The notes below the pieces were generated by a model that saw only the letters and a list, made by a program, of their open reading frames with translations, did not search any database and was not told where the DNA came from. From Ectobius pallidus (Eukaryota; Arthropoda; Insecta; Blattodea; Ectobiidae): DNA of 64,000 nt. Shown here piece after piece: positions 43,936 to 54,993 of the stretch (positions are counted from its first letter, which is position 1; each line of letters opens with the position of its first letter). The stretch spans positions 54,721,620 to 54,785,619 of the forward strand of contig CAXKWD010000007.1 of the NCBI GenBank assembly GCA_964059195.1. The letters run 5' to 3'. The position numbers and the translations under genes were made by a program.

Positions 43936-44321
43936 CACTAGTCCAGTGTTTTTCAACCTGTGGGTCGTGACCCCCTGGGGGGTCGCAGAGCCTCTATAGG
44001 GGGGTCGCGAGAGGTCGAGAAAACTTCAGTTTTTTTATACAACATATAATTTGTGAGACTTAAATAAAAAGTCGATAAGAGTTAAAATTATTATATTTAA
44101 CAAAATTTCCATATAATCAATCATACAAGTCAGAAAAATGCTAGTTTAAAACATGTTATTACAAAAAAAAATATATTAAAAATGTGTTTAAATAGAAAAT
44201 GATTACATCTGTGCTTGCTTATCTTAAATAGCAGTATGTATTGTTATCGCAAAATGATACTCTTTATGTTATTTACACAAACTCATTAACAAGAAATAAA
44301 ACCTTCGAGTAATCGTTCATT

Positions 44322-45869
44322 TTAATGTGAAGGTTGCGCTTGAATTTGTTCAATTAATTTCTCCCATCGTGGATCCGTTTTTGCCACATTAAGTATTAAA
44401 TCGTTTTCCAAATTTAAGCGATTTCTTAGTTTACATTTTATTAGCGCTATTGAGGAAAATGCCAACTCGCACAAGTACGAGGTAGAAAATGGAATCAAAC
44501 ACTTCAAAGCCTCGGTTGTTAATTCCGGGTATTCTGTTCTTCTTTTTAACCAAAACGTATCCAAATTTTCAGACTTGAATTCCAAGTGTAACATCCCATC
44601 GGCAGATAGTTCCAGCAGATTCTCTTTGAGCTTAGTTGCTAAATTTGCCTCGTTTATAGCTGCATTTAAAAACGGATTTAAGATCCATCTTTGCCCAGTG
44701 TTATCCGATATCTCTTGCAGTGAGAAGTAATGACACAATTCTTTCTTCAAATTATGTAACACCATTTTCATACCAGATATATATGAGTTGATGTTGATCT
44801 CGCTTCTGACTTCTTCAATGAAAGACTGTGTGGACGAAAATGAATCAAAGTTGTTTTGATTTATAGATGATGACCACAATTCAATTTTTTTTATAAAGCC
44901 ATGGAGTTTGTCTTTTGCTGTAATGACAGTTTCATCACGCCCTTGAAGACTTTTATTCAAGTTATTTAAATGTTCAAATAAGTCAGAAAGAAAAGCCAAT
45001 TTTAAAAGGAATTCCGGGTCAGAAATGAATTCAGAGTAATGTGACTTGGCTTGCTGTAAATATACCAATAGTTCAGCGCGAAGTTCCATAACTCTGGTCA
45101 GTACTTTGCCTTTTGATAACCACCTAACCTCTGTATGGTAAAGCAAATTGTGGTGTAGTGTCCCCATATCTTCACAAATGATTCGAAACAATCGAGTCTG
45201 CAACGCTTTTCCTTTAATAGAATTTACAATGTTAATAATAATATTAAGAACTTGACTGTATTCTTGCGGTAAGGATTTGGCTGCAAGAGCTTGGCGATGG
45301 AGAAAGCAATGCATCCAACAAGCGTTTGGCATCTGTTCTTTCAGTCTAGCAATAAATCCACTCTTCGCACCAGTCATGGCTTTTGCTCCGTCACTACAAA
45401 TAACAATGCATTTTTGTGCCCAATCGATATTCATATCTTGCGTAGCTTCAAGGAACATGTCATGCAAGCATTGACCTGTAGTATTTTTGGGAAGTGCCTT
45501 GCAAAATAGTATTTCTTCCATTATTATTTCATTGGATTCAAAACGCACAAAAGCTACAAATTGCGCACAACCCACAATATCCGTTGATTCATCAAATTGC
45601 AAGGATACAAAAGAACTTTTCTTTATTTTTTCTATGACTTGATCACGAACATCAGACGCCATATTGCTTATCCTGCGTTGAATGGTATTGTCAGAGAGAG
45701 GTATACTTTTGAGCTTTTCGACCTCTTGCTTGCCAAACATAATCTCTGCTATATCTAAAGCCGCTGGTAAAATAAAATTTTCGGCAATACTGTGAGATTT
45801 CCCTGCTTTAGCCACACGAAAAACTACTCGATAACTAGCGAGCAACGCTTTCTCATTTAGGTTGGACAT
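44322..45869 (-). CDS. hAT transposase, ZBED5/FAM200-like, main body
   Basis: 515 uninterrupted residues: NEKALLASYRVVFRVAKAGK, AENFILPAALDI, IPLSDNTIQRRI, then RNase-H-fold motifs VSLQFDESTDIVGCAQF (first Asp) and CIVICSDGAKAMTGAKSGF (second Asp), with MHCFLHRQALAAK and EVRWLSKGKVLTRV. The C-terminus STSYLCELAFSSIALIKC, KLRNRLNLENDLIL has the catalytic Glu and dimerisation helix. This body is shared with vertebrate domesticated ZBED5, FAM200 and SCAND3-type proteins. A one-base shift near 45900 separates it from the upstream BED finger, so a full protein is not made unless this is a sequencing error. Confidence 0.93.
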   Translation of the reverse strand: MSNLNEKALLASYRVVFRVAKAGKSHSIAENFILPAALDIAEIMFGKQEVEKLKSIPLSDNTIQRRISNMASDVRDQVIEKIKKSSFVSLQFDESTDIVGCAQFVAFVRFESNEIIMEEILFCKALPKNTTGQCLHDMFLEATQDMNIDWAQKCIVICSDGAKAMTGAKSGFIARLKEQMPNACWMHCFLHRQALAAKSLPQEYSQVLNIIINIVNSIKGKALQTRLFRIICEDMGTLHHNLLYHTEVRWLSKGKVLTRVMELRAELLVYLQQAKSHYSEFISDPEFLLKLAFLSDLFEHLNNLNKSLQGRDETVITAKDKLHGFIKKIELWSSSINQNNFDSFSSTQSFIEEVRSEININSYISGMKMVLHNLKKELCHYFSLQEISDNTGQRWILNPFLNAAINEANLATKLKENLLELSADGMLHLEFKSENLDTFWLKRRTEYPELTTEALKCLIPFSTSYLCELAFSSIALIKCKLRNRLNLENDLILNVAKTDPRWEKLIEQIQAQPSH

Positions 45870-45904
45870 TTGTCCTATAGCAGTTTTTTGATGTTCAAGA
45901 GCTT

Positions 45905-46132
45905 TTAATTTTCATTAGGATGTTTTGTGTTTAGGTGGCGTACCAACTTCGATGGCTTCATGCTTTCTCTTGACAAAATTTCAAAGCAAATTACGCACTG
46001 CGGTTTACTGTCAATCACAGTAAACCCAAATTTTAAATAATTGTCGTCATAAAGACGTTTTTTCTTTATTCCACTACTCCCGCTAGACGTTGATAGTTCT
46101 GATGATCTTTTCAGGAATTTATCCATTTTCAA
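45905..46132 (-). pseudogene. BED zinc finger of the hAT transposase, frameshifted
   Basis: 75 residues: basic KKKRLYDDNYLKFGFTVI, then the BED finger CVICFEILSRESMKPSKLVRH with final His in LNTKHP. It ends at TAA just before the main body; a one-base frame change around the A-rich 'aatgaaaattaaaa' would fuse the two. The finger binds the element's ends in related transposases. Confidence 0.88.
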
Positions 46133-46673
46133 TTATAACAACTCAAATAAATACGTACCGTAAAACAAGTGGTTCGCGCTCTTCAAACAACTAAACAGCA
46201 GACATGACCTCGCGTGACTTACGCTCACAAATCAGTCTATAATTACTCCAACTCCAAGGCACCTTACAGTCCACATAACACCGAATTTACACTTCTGAAT
46301 CGTTTTCACTTATCGGGATTGCTTCTGATTCGACTTCCTTCGCTGTCTTGCATCAAACTGCCATGGCCGCGGTTGACCGCCGTATTTATAGGCCAGCGCA
46401 TTCTAGCGAGAATTATCTCGAAGCGTAAAGAAACGTCTCGAAACTTGTGGATCTTTCGTGGACTACCAGCGCCATCTGTTGCTAACATCCGGAACCTGCA
46501 CTAGTTCCTAGTGTTACCAACAGATGGCGCAAATAACGCAAACGCCTAAAATTGTTGTAAGTATTACATATTTTTAACATGCATGGAAAAAGGGGTTGGG
46601 GGGTCGCGAAATATTTTTTGATACTAGGGGGGGGGTCGTGTCATGAAAAAGGTTGAAAAACACTGCACTAGTC

Positions 46674-47310
46674 AAACAAGAATAAAAGGAAGTCTATGTC
46701 AAACTCGGAACAGAGATTCCGCGGTGTATTGGTTGCCTTGGATTGCACATGTGTGAGAATTAATCTTGAAAACATAAGTGTTATTTTATTTAAATGTACA
46801 TACTGTTAGAGAGGATTACATTAACACAAATAATGAACAGAAATGCTGTAAACATTGCATCTTATTGCTCCCAAGAATTGGTAACTGAGTCACCATGACT
46901 GGCAGACAAGCAGAAAGAAAGAGAGAAACTAGCGGCCATGAAAGAAACCAACACAAATTGCTCCATGGGATTGGATTTGTAGCAGAGTAACTGTGATATA
47001 TTCGAGGTTTTGGAAATCGCAGTAATGTAGCAATGGTGCACTGGTTTTCTTAGAATACCGCGATATTACTTTTACCCCGGTTAGGAAACAGCTGAGAAAA
47101 CCAGAGAATAATGCACTCGGGCATTAGTATGTTGTACTGTAAGATACTGGAGTACATTCTAATACTAAAACAAGTATTTGGTTTTTAACAATATTTACAC
47201 ATGCACTCATATTTCTGTTTAGTACCTTGAATAAAATTAGCAAAATCAATACAGTTTAAGTAAGAATTTATTTGTTGTCAAAACAGTATATATGTCATTA
47301 AAAATTATTG
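46674..47310. other. Non-coding stretch
   Basis: No gene or repeat boundary recognised between the hAT element and the solo LTR. Confidence 0.4.
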
Positions 47311-47316
47311 TGTATT

Positions 47317-47619
47317 GGATCCGAGCAGCGAGATTTGCTAGAAGCTGCAGTATACTTCACCAGACAATAGCTGCACATTCCTCACAGTTCTGGAAGCACC
47401 CACTGACCTCCAGCGCCCTCAACTTCGCGAGACTTCGAGTTCTAGAACGCCCGGCTCAGAGACTATATAAACTGTGCTCAACAGCAACACCGCCAGTTCC
47501 ATTCGCGTTCCAGTCACCAGTCAGTTTCAGTAAGCCAGCCAGCCAGTCAGTTGTCAACGTCCTCACACTGCTAATGTTTTGTTAAAGTGCTATAAATAAA
47601 CAGTACTTTAATCCAGCCA
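47317..47619 (+). repeat. Solo LTR
   Basis: 303 bases starting TG ('tggatccgagcag') and ending CA ('aatccagcca'), flanked by a six-base direct repeat GTGTAT (47311-47316, 47620-47625). Contains a TATA box 'ctatataaac' at 47464-47470 and an 'aataaa' poly(A) signal at about 47594-47599 near its end: the U3-R-U5 layout of an LTR. No internal retrotransposon is adjacent, so it arose by LTR-LTR recombination. A palindromic 'gttctagaac' upstream of the TATA box may be a heat-shock-like regulatory site. Confidence 0.7.
47464..47470 (+). promoter_or_regulatory. TATA box of solo LTR
   Basis: 'tatataa' in a GC-richer context, about 125 bases before the poly(A) signal of the LTR; the palindrome 'gttctagaac' lies about 26 bases upstream. 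Confidence 0.55.
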
Positions 47620-47639
47620 GTGTATTGTTACCATATTTT

Positions 47640-48060
47640 ACGGACCATAAGATGCACCTTTTTACTTTGAAAACAGAGCCCTGAAAATGGGTGCGTCTAA
47701 TGGTCCGAAGTACTCTAAAAACATTAAAATTTTGGTAAATATTGCCGGAATACCATAGTTATAAACAAGGTGTTGTAAAGGATAAAATAGTTACAAATTT
47801 TGGCACTTGTCACAATCGCAAAATGAGAGCTGGAAGCCAGGTATACAATCTGAAAAGAAAGGAATATTGAGTTCTTTTATACGAAAGGAGTTGTCTCCAC
47901 CAGGTGGTTTAAATTAAGGCAATGACTTCTAAACAGCACATTTACTGAATTAAGGGTTAGTGGGTGTAAAAGTATTTTCAGTCTTTCATGAGAAATCAAT
48001 TCAGTTGTTAAAATTTACGCGATGCCACCTGTACAGAAGAGATTTTCATATAACGCAGGT
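47640..48060 (+). repeat. Dispersed repeat with mariner-like end
   Basis: Starts near 'ttacggaccataagatgcac' and matches about 11960-12240 at several blocks. The end motif resembles pogo/mariner termini also glimpsed at 49090 and 52695. No transposase. Confidence 0.5.
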
Positions 48061-49593
48061 TTTAATTTAGAAGTGATTTACACTGATTCCGTTGTACAAG
48101 GTTATAATTTGTTCAAGCGATGAAGTATATTATTTCCTTTAACATTTTTCGTTTCGAATCACATTAAACTTCTAGATGTAAACAAAACCACGTGACATGA
48201 TGGGTTCTGAGTAGCAGTTGGACGCACAACCCCTCCAGGCTGTTGCTTGTCGTCTTCTTCCGAGTATTAATGTAGTTTCTTCAAAACATAAAAAGTAAGT
48301 AATGTATTTGATGTAAGACTAAATTAAGCAAGTTTCTCAAGTTTGTTGCAACACTTTCTATGTGATTTAAGCAATACCAATATTATTATTTGAATATCAG
48401 TTGAATGTAATGCGACGCGCATGCCTGAAGACAACAAAGGTATGAAAAAATAACACAGTCACTTGTCATGTATTCCTCGAAGACAGTTAACGTTTAATTC
48501 ATACGGTGAAAACAAGCTTACCACAGCTATTATAAATAATAAAAGACAGCAACACAGTTCAATGGCTGAAGCTAATCAGGCCTCACCACCTCGTGTTGTT
48601 GAGCTCAAGCGGGGAAAGCCGTTAAAAAACTGTGATATTGAATGTTTTTAATACATTTTGCAGTAGGTAGATTTTCATTATGACATTGAAATATTACAAT
48701 GCATTAGCATTTTAAACGTAGGCATATGTAATATTTGTGAAATCCAGCTTTGTTTCTGTAGATGTTAGTTTACTTTGATCAATATTAACAAGTTCCTCTT
48801 GCATTGAAATTGCGATGTCTGCAATGTGTCAACGAACACGTGGTCGCGGAGTAATACATATCAGTGTGTTTGTTTACATCTACTTTATTCTTTAGTTCAA
48901 AATAGTGTAGTTATATCCAAGAACATGTTTTAACCACCATCATGGTCACCCCAGCTATTATCCAATGTTTTGCATTTCTGTTATTTGTTGGTCCTCAGAA
49001 GTTGGTGGAGATGTAGTGCATGTGTTTTGACATATCCCATATCATAATATCAATATATTATAGGATTAAATAAAAATACATATACAAAGTACCCTATTTT
49101 CGGGTTATAAGATACTCTGTATAATCATGGATTCCAAAATTAAACACAATTTTAAAGGAAAAACACTTTAACCAATCATGAACTCTGAACTACTCATTTG
49201 GATATTGATAGGTAGCTAGTACTTGCATATAGCATACTTTCAATTAATAGTCACAGCAAATTGTAATAGTAAGTGGTCCTACATTGTCTTATGATTAGTC
49301 ATCGGATTTATATGCAAATACTTATTTAGTTTGATTCCTTGTATTATGTGCAGTTAAGGTGCAGAATACATTTCATGTTCTTCTGGTTCCGTACATGTAT
49401 ATTTATAATGCATACAATTGCATATTTACTATATTGTTGCACATTTCTCCATTTTGGCATGCATTGTGCATATATAAAGTATATTATTGCACGTCAAGCA
49501 TATCAAGCATTCTTAGAGTAACGTTATTTTGAAAAAAAAAAAGTACATTTTAAAGAAGATAACTTAGTCAAATACATTTTTCATTATTGTACT
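48061..49593. other. Non-coding stretch
   Basis: One unassigned 62-residue reading frame (48463-48651) has no motif and no splice or promoter context I can defend. About 49090 shows a mariner-like end. Otherwise nothing recognised. Confidence 0.4.
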
Positions 49594-49608
49594 TGTGAGG
49601 CAACCTAT

Positions 49609-50149
49609 TTCTATTTCTATTTTGTGCCCTTTAAGGCAGGGAGGCGGGGTGGGAACACCCCTAAGCACCGCAGCCATTACCGACTTATTGTACCTACCTC
49701 CGGGATGGGATGAGTTGCATGCCCACAAGCCGCCCCGGATCCACAAAGCCCCCCGTGAGCCCCCACGGAACTCCCCTACATCCAACAAGCCTAGTACCCC
49801 CACCCCTGCGGTACCTCCAACCGGGAGCCCCTACAGGTTCGTGACACACACCACCAACAACCTCTTGACCACAAGCAGCGGGGAGAACGGGAGAGGACCC
49901 CAAAGGGCTCTGACTGCCGAAGCAGACCCGATGCCAGAAGTGGAAACGGGATGAGGATGAAAAGGGGGAAAGGTGAGATGAAGTGGAGAGTGTTGGTGGA
50001 ATGAAAGGGGGAAACAGGAGAACCCGAGAAAAACCCCCTAAAGCACGGCTTTGTCCACCACGAATGACACACCCGCTGGCCCCGAGATTTGAACTCAGGA
50101 CCGCAAGCATGCCAGGCTCACGCACTATGGCATGAGCCACCGCGCCGGC
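49609..50149 (-). mobile_element. Long GC-rich tRNA-derived SINE
   Basis: The minus strand begins with a tRNA-like head at the right (complement of 50075-50149: 'ggcgcggtggctcatgcc', B box 'gagttcaaatctcgg'), has a body of about 430 GC-rich bases and ends left in an (AAATAG)-type tail. A 15-base direct repeat 'tgtgaggcaacctat' flanks it (49594-49608, 50150-50164). Reading frames within it are open because of composition, not coding. Confidence 0.9.
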
Positions 50150-50164
50150 TGTGAGGCAACCTAT

Positions 50165-50633
50165 CTGAACATCCCTTTGGCTTGGGAGGTTTACAGTCTT
50201 TGCTCAAATAAGATAAAGCAGCATTGTTGACATGCAGTAGTTAGTTTGGTTGTGAAGAGAGAATCTGTTTTAGATTGTGCCTAAAGTAAGCTCACCTAGA
50301 AGTGATTTATTGAGACATGGATTAGTTGAAGTTCCAGTAGACCTATACAACAGACCAAGAAGTAACTGCATGATTTCTTCCAAACAGAGTTTACTTATAC
50401 AATATACAAAGAGTTCCGAACATAAAAATGATTTTTTTTATCATCTTTGTGAAAGAGGTACCTCCTGCTATTGCGTGTGCATTTAAATACTGTCGAGTAA
50501 CATCTGTAGATTTTGAACAGTCATTCTTTGAATAACTACTTATCCTCACAAACAATCAAGAAAATTTTAAACCAGATTATCTTGAAAAACTCGTGGTCTT
50601 ATACTGTAAAGCCAGGACTGAAACGGAAATAAA
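50165..50633. other. Non-coding stretch
   Basis: A short open stretch at 50274-50392 after a 'ctgttttag' acceptor-like site was considered as an exon and not accepted. Otherwise nothing recognised. Confidence 0.4.
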
Positions 50634-50635
50634 TA

Positions 50636-51327
50636 CAGTTGAACCTCCATATAACGAAGACCGATATAACGATAAAACTGCATTAAGCAATATTTTTCTA
50701 TTGTCCTGGCAAATTTCCTACCTTAATGACATTACTCGTCCCTTGTTATTGCAATTAAGATATACATATTTTGAAGTGAAATTGCCATTCTAGACCAGCA
50801 ACTGAATCCTTCAGGTGGTAGCATGTAGCACATTAGTCCCTTCCCAGCTGGTGTGAACCTTCAAGCCACCTTCAGAAATCTCTGAAGAGAAATTTTATTC
50901 TCAGTAGAGGGTGGAATACAAGGTCCAAGGAATGTTGATCACGTATGCTAGGTGATGTTAAACAGCTAACCAGTCTTTAAAGTTATTTTTCAGTGGGCGG
51001 GTGAAAAAGGGTCTCCGCTCAACAAAAACCAATAAATCTCAAAACTAAATTAGTGGCTTTAAAATTTTGGAGAATTGTTTAAAGCAGACATAATTTGCAA
51101 AAAATTACAGACTTTCACAACCTACTTTGGCTACATTTCTTAAAAAGAAAAGCGAAATTGAGGAAAGTGTTGTTTGTTAAGACATATGTTAAGTAAATTT
51201 GTCTGTTAGGTTGTGTAAATACATAATAAGGTTTTTTTGTTTTGCATGCAGATTTCTTAAAACGTCCCTCAATATAACAATACGATTTGCTAGCGCCCGC
51301 AAATATCATTATAACGAGGTTTGACTG
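50636..51327. mobile_element. pogo/Tigger-like MITE
   Basis: Ends 'cagttgaacctccatataac' and (complement) 'cagtcaaacctcgttataat', flanked by TA (50634-50635, 51328-51329), the standard pogo-type terminus. 692 bp, no transposase. A related terminus 'acagtaaaacctc' occurs near 55482. Confidence 0.82.
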
Positions 51328-51329
51328 TA

Positions 51330-53261
51330 TCAGCTTTATGTGAATAGGCCTACTGAGAACTACCATTTTAAAGCTTTATTATTCTTAGTTTAATTGCATA
51401 TTTTAGGGTTTTAATGCATATTTATTTGATTTTTACTGCATGGATGCATGCATATTTGAACATTTATTAGTGCATATAAGTTCAATACCTACTTATATTA
51501 ACAAAATGTAGTTTTTGTTATAAAAACTTTGGTTTCCAACAGAAAATGTTTATACTGAATATTTAAGTGTTTTCTAATAGGCTACTGAAGATATGCAATT
51601 CTTATTTTTTTGCACTTTTTTCTATGACCAAAAAAATCTTAAAGCACCATATTGACATTGATTAATTGATTCTGTTTTCCTTTTATTACTTCCTCTGCCC
51701 GTACCATAGGTGCCATAGGTAGAGGAAGTATTGTTTTCAACCCCCAAATTCGAATTTGAGTTTTTGACATAAATACACATTTTGAGGCCCTCTGAATCCA
51801 AAAATGCTATTTAAGTTTTTCTTATTTTTAAGGGGGCTTCACATGAAGAAATGTTTGTTTTTTGCGATTTTCTCGAAAACGGCTCTAACGATTTTCTTTA
51901 AAATTTGCACATGTGTTCCTTAGACTGAGAGCTAAAACTTTTATTTGAAGAATATTATAGGAGAAAAATTCCTCCGACACTGGCACTTGATCCCAGGACC
52001 TTTGGCTATTCGCACCAATGCTCAAGTTCCAGTGCCGGAGGAATTTTTCTCCTATAATATTCTCATGTAATGTCCAGCAGAGATTTTTTTTTAGTTTGTT
52101 ATATAGCCTGCGCTTTTAGTCGCATCATTGAAAGAAGAGGCATTTATAGGATAATTAGCGTAAAATTGTGTCTTGCGATTCTATACAAGGATATGTGAAT
52201 TCTGCTAACTTTTATTTGGGCAGAGGAAGTTATGTGACTTTCTCGTCAAATTTTTTCGTCTAGGAAGTAGCATTGAAGGTTGAAAGTGAAGGTTGCTGTA
52301 AATTTGAAAGTGCTCATCTGTAGATACCTCCTATGCAGAAAACCAGCCTAACTTCGCAGATGTGCATCTGCAGAGACCTCACACAAAGTAAAATTGAATT
52401 ACTTGGACATGAACGAGGTTTACTCATGTTACTGTGCAATATTTCTATGAAAGTGAAGCCAGAAACTTGCTCTATGATGTGATTTGCCACAATGCCACAT
52501 AAAACCGACGTTTAATGTACTGCAAGACTAAGAAATTAATGTGCAAAGTCAAGGAAAACTTGAAAATCATAAAACATTTTGTGTTGATCTTATGGACGTT
52601 AAGTTTAGATTTTGTGTAGGTGCCTTCGTTATATAAGAAACATTCCATTTTTTAAGTCCTATTTTACGGATTAAAAAAAGTGTGTCTTATACACCAGAAA
52701 ATAAGGTAATACACTATTGATTATTTCTTCCTGATAGTAAACCTTTACTTCAAATCCAGTGGTAATAAAAGCCACAAGATACATGAGAGTATTTAGAAGA
52801 AAAATTTCTCGGACAACAGGATTTCTTCTGGGACCTTCAGCTTTCCATCCCAGTGCTCTTTCAACGGATCTAGTTTGATTACCCTTCATGTTTGACTTCA
52901 CTAAAAGTAATTTATGTCATATATACAGTAATGTGAGGCATGCTAATTTAGTGAACTTGTGGCCGGGTTCGCACTGTTTGTTATATTTTACAGAAAGATT
53001 CTGTCTACCACCATATCTCTAACTCTGGGTACCGGTTGATAGAGCATCGGCATGAAATGTCAAAGGTCCATGTTCAAGTCACAGTGTCAGAGGAATTTTT
53101 CTCCTTAATATTCTTATCAACAAAAAGAATAATATGTAAACATAATCCGCATCTTATTTCGTTATTGTACAATAACCAGTGGGAACCCAGTTACAAAATC
53201 GAAGGACCAGAGTTCAAGTCCCAGTGTCAGAGGAATTTTTTTTCTGTATATTCTCATGTAA
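51330..53261. other. Non-coding with tRNA-like foldback fragments
   Basis: 51945-52075 is a truncated inverted pair of the tRNA-like unit seen at 25034-25318 ('ggaggaatttttctcctata' on both arms). 52784-52880, 53036-53110 and 53200-53260 are decayed single copies. About 52640-52715 resembles a mariner terminus ('ttataca' with 'aaaataaggta'). No gene. Confidence 0.5.
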
Positions 53262-54437
53262 TAGCTACCTTTACACCCAAGCTCTTTTGCACACTTCTGA
53301 GAGTTTGAGAGCAATCCCGGGGGAAAGAGCATGCAGACAATTGTGCATGGTGTAAAATGCAATCTAAAATGCATGCACACCCTTTCTTGCAAGAAACATC
53401 AAAAGAGCTCTCACGAAAGATGGCCAAACACATGTGAATTCCCTTGCAAAAGAGTGGCAAGGTTTGGAAGTGTTCATATTCTTCATGATTGACAGCACAC
53501 TCTTTATATTCTCTTAAAATAATTACGTGTTTAAAATTTTTCCCTGACACTTTAAAACCATTTTAGCACATAAAAATGTTTCACAATACTTGAAGTGCCT
53601 AAATATCTCAACTCTTTTTATTGTTGTTCATGTTTTAATTTTTAATACAAATATTTAATTGCATCCATTTTTAAGTATACAGAATTAAGAAGTGGTCATA
53701 TGTATTTATTCGTGTTCAATAGACAGGAAGCATATCAATCCAGTAGATATCCCTGTACTAAACTTGAAATAAAACCGCATGCTCAAAGATATAACTCTTA
53801 TAGGTTCCCTTATGTAACATACTTTTTTATTACAGTGTTATATTTATGCTCAACTATTTTTCAGAATCAAAGCTATTGTAATTTTCAATTAATTTAAAAA
53901 TACTTTGACTGTTATTTTTACATGTATTCAAACATATTAATATATTAAGAGTTTAAATAAAAATGTTAGAAACCAACATTTAACATAACAGAGAAGCTCT
54001 GTCATGAGCTGTGTGTTTTCCTGATTAACTATCAAGTAAGCATTTTGAAAACAGGGGTTGTTTATTTATCCTGCCATCGAATAGTAGTCTATAAGATCAG
54101 AGATGTTTGTTTCAAAACTGGTACTTTAATTGTCCCTATTTGCGAGCCACTTGGCTCTTTGGAACCTTTAAGTGAATAAATAAATAAATACTACCTTTAT
54201 ATGATGTGCACTCTTTCATGTGGGACTTTGTGAGTGACTCACCACCAGCTTTCCTTTGTTTGTAGACTACCTTTACACATACACTTTTCAAGTGCAATTT
54301 AGTGCAGGATGGCATGAGAGACTGACTGCACACTTCCCTTTGTTTGTCTAATGCCTTTACACATGCATGCTTTCAAGAGCAGTTGAGTGTGCACCCACCT
54401 GAACCCATGCGAAAGAGCTTGTGTGTAATGGTAGCTA
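53262..54437. mobile_element. TIR element without transposase
   Basis: Inverted ends 53262-53292 ('tagctacctttacacccaag') and 54407-54437 (complement 'tagctaccattacacacaag'). Internal copies of 'acctttacaca' occur near 54268 and 54353. 1.18 kb, no coding sequence; target duplication not clear. Confidence 0.6.
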
Positions 54438-54810
54438 ATGTCAACAGAACAATAGTCTGTATGTGGACTCATAATAGAAATAATATTGCACTTTTTTTTG
54501 TTTTTCCCCCATTTAGCTGTAAGCTTCTTCATGATAATTATTCACTACTAGTTGAAAACGGTTACAAGATACTCTCAAAATATTCATTGCCTAGTAATTT
54601 GAAGGATACATTTAACAAATTTCGTCACAACTCTTGAAAATTGTCTAAAAGTGCAGTGTGTGCAAAAGTTTGCAATTGTCTAAAAGTCTTTGTGTGTGTG
54701 TTGTTGTTAATGTGTGTGGTTTTTTTTTTTTTAACTCACTCTTCTGAGCCTGTATAATTTATAATAAGGAAATCTTGTCTGTATTCGTCTGTAATGTTGC
54801 ATATGCTCAG

Positions 54811-54993
54811 TTTCCAGGCCCCAGATTGATACATCTCCTGTCACTGATGAAGACCTCAAGTTAGAGAGGAAAAGAAGACAGCAGCAAAAGAGAGAAGAAT
54901 TCCTCCAGCAACTAAAACAGAAACAGATTAGTTCTGTTCCATCAGCTAGTAATATCAAGAACAATTGCAACAGCAGCAACATTGAAAACAAAT
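54811..54993 (+). CDS. RAD52: Probable RAD52 exon, Q/K/E-rich segment
   Basis: After an acceptor 'tatgctcag', one frame runs to a strong donor 'aat|gtaagg' (183 bases). Product: SRPQIDTSPVTDEDL, then LERKRRQQQKREEFLQQLKQ and KQISSVPSASN. Vertebrate RAD52 has a comparable basic, Gln-rich helix (KLRQKQLQQQFRERME) after its annealing domain and before the RPA/RAD51-binding part. With the acceptor at 54810 the exon needs one base from the previous exon, exactly what the exon ending at 4726 supplies, so direct joining keeps frame across about 50 kb. Other acceptors (54817, 54824) would not. Further exons may lie between or after. Less certain than the domain exons. Confidence 0.65.

Larger units (their letters stand above)
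43944..46665 (-). mobile_element. BED-finger hAT transposon, complete
   Basis: TIRs 'cagtgtttttcaacctgtgg' (left) and 'cagtgtttttcaaccttttt' (complement of right), with a perfect 8-bp duplication 'cactagtc' (43936-43943, 46666-46673). Length 2722 bp. It carries transposase on the minus strand (BED finger 45905-46132, main ORF 44322-45869). G-rich subterminal blocks ('ggggggtcgcgag', 'gggggggggtcgtg') occur at both ends. Probably young. Confidence 0.95.

Noticed and set aside
47440..47480. Promoter of a host heat-shock gene
   Set aside because: The TG...CA boundaries, six-base direct repeats and poly(A) signal about 125 bases later fit a solo LTR better, and no coding sequence follows.
49595..50140. 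Overlapping 119- and 148-residue frames as genes
   Set aside because: They fall in a GC-rich SINE with target duplications on both sides; openness is explained by base composition.
50274..50392. Possible extra RAD52 exon after a 'ctgttttag' site (product includes VEVPVDLYNRPRSN)
   Set aside because: It would need phase 0 while the exon ending at 4726 is phase 1, and the similarity to RAD52 is too weak to claim.
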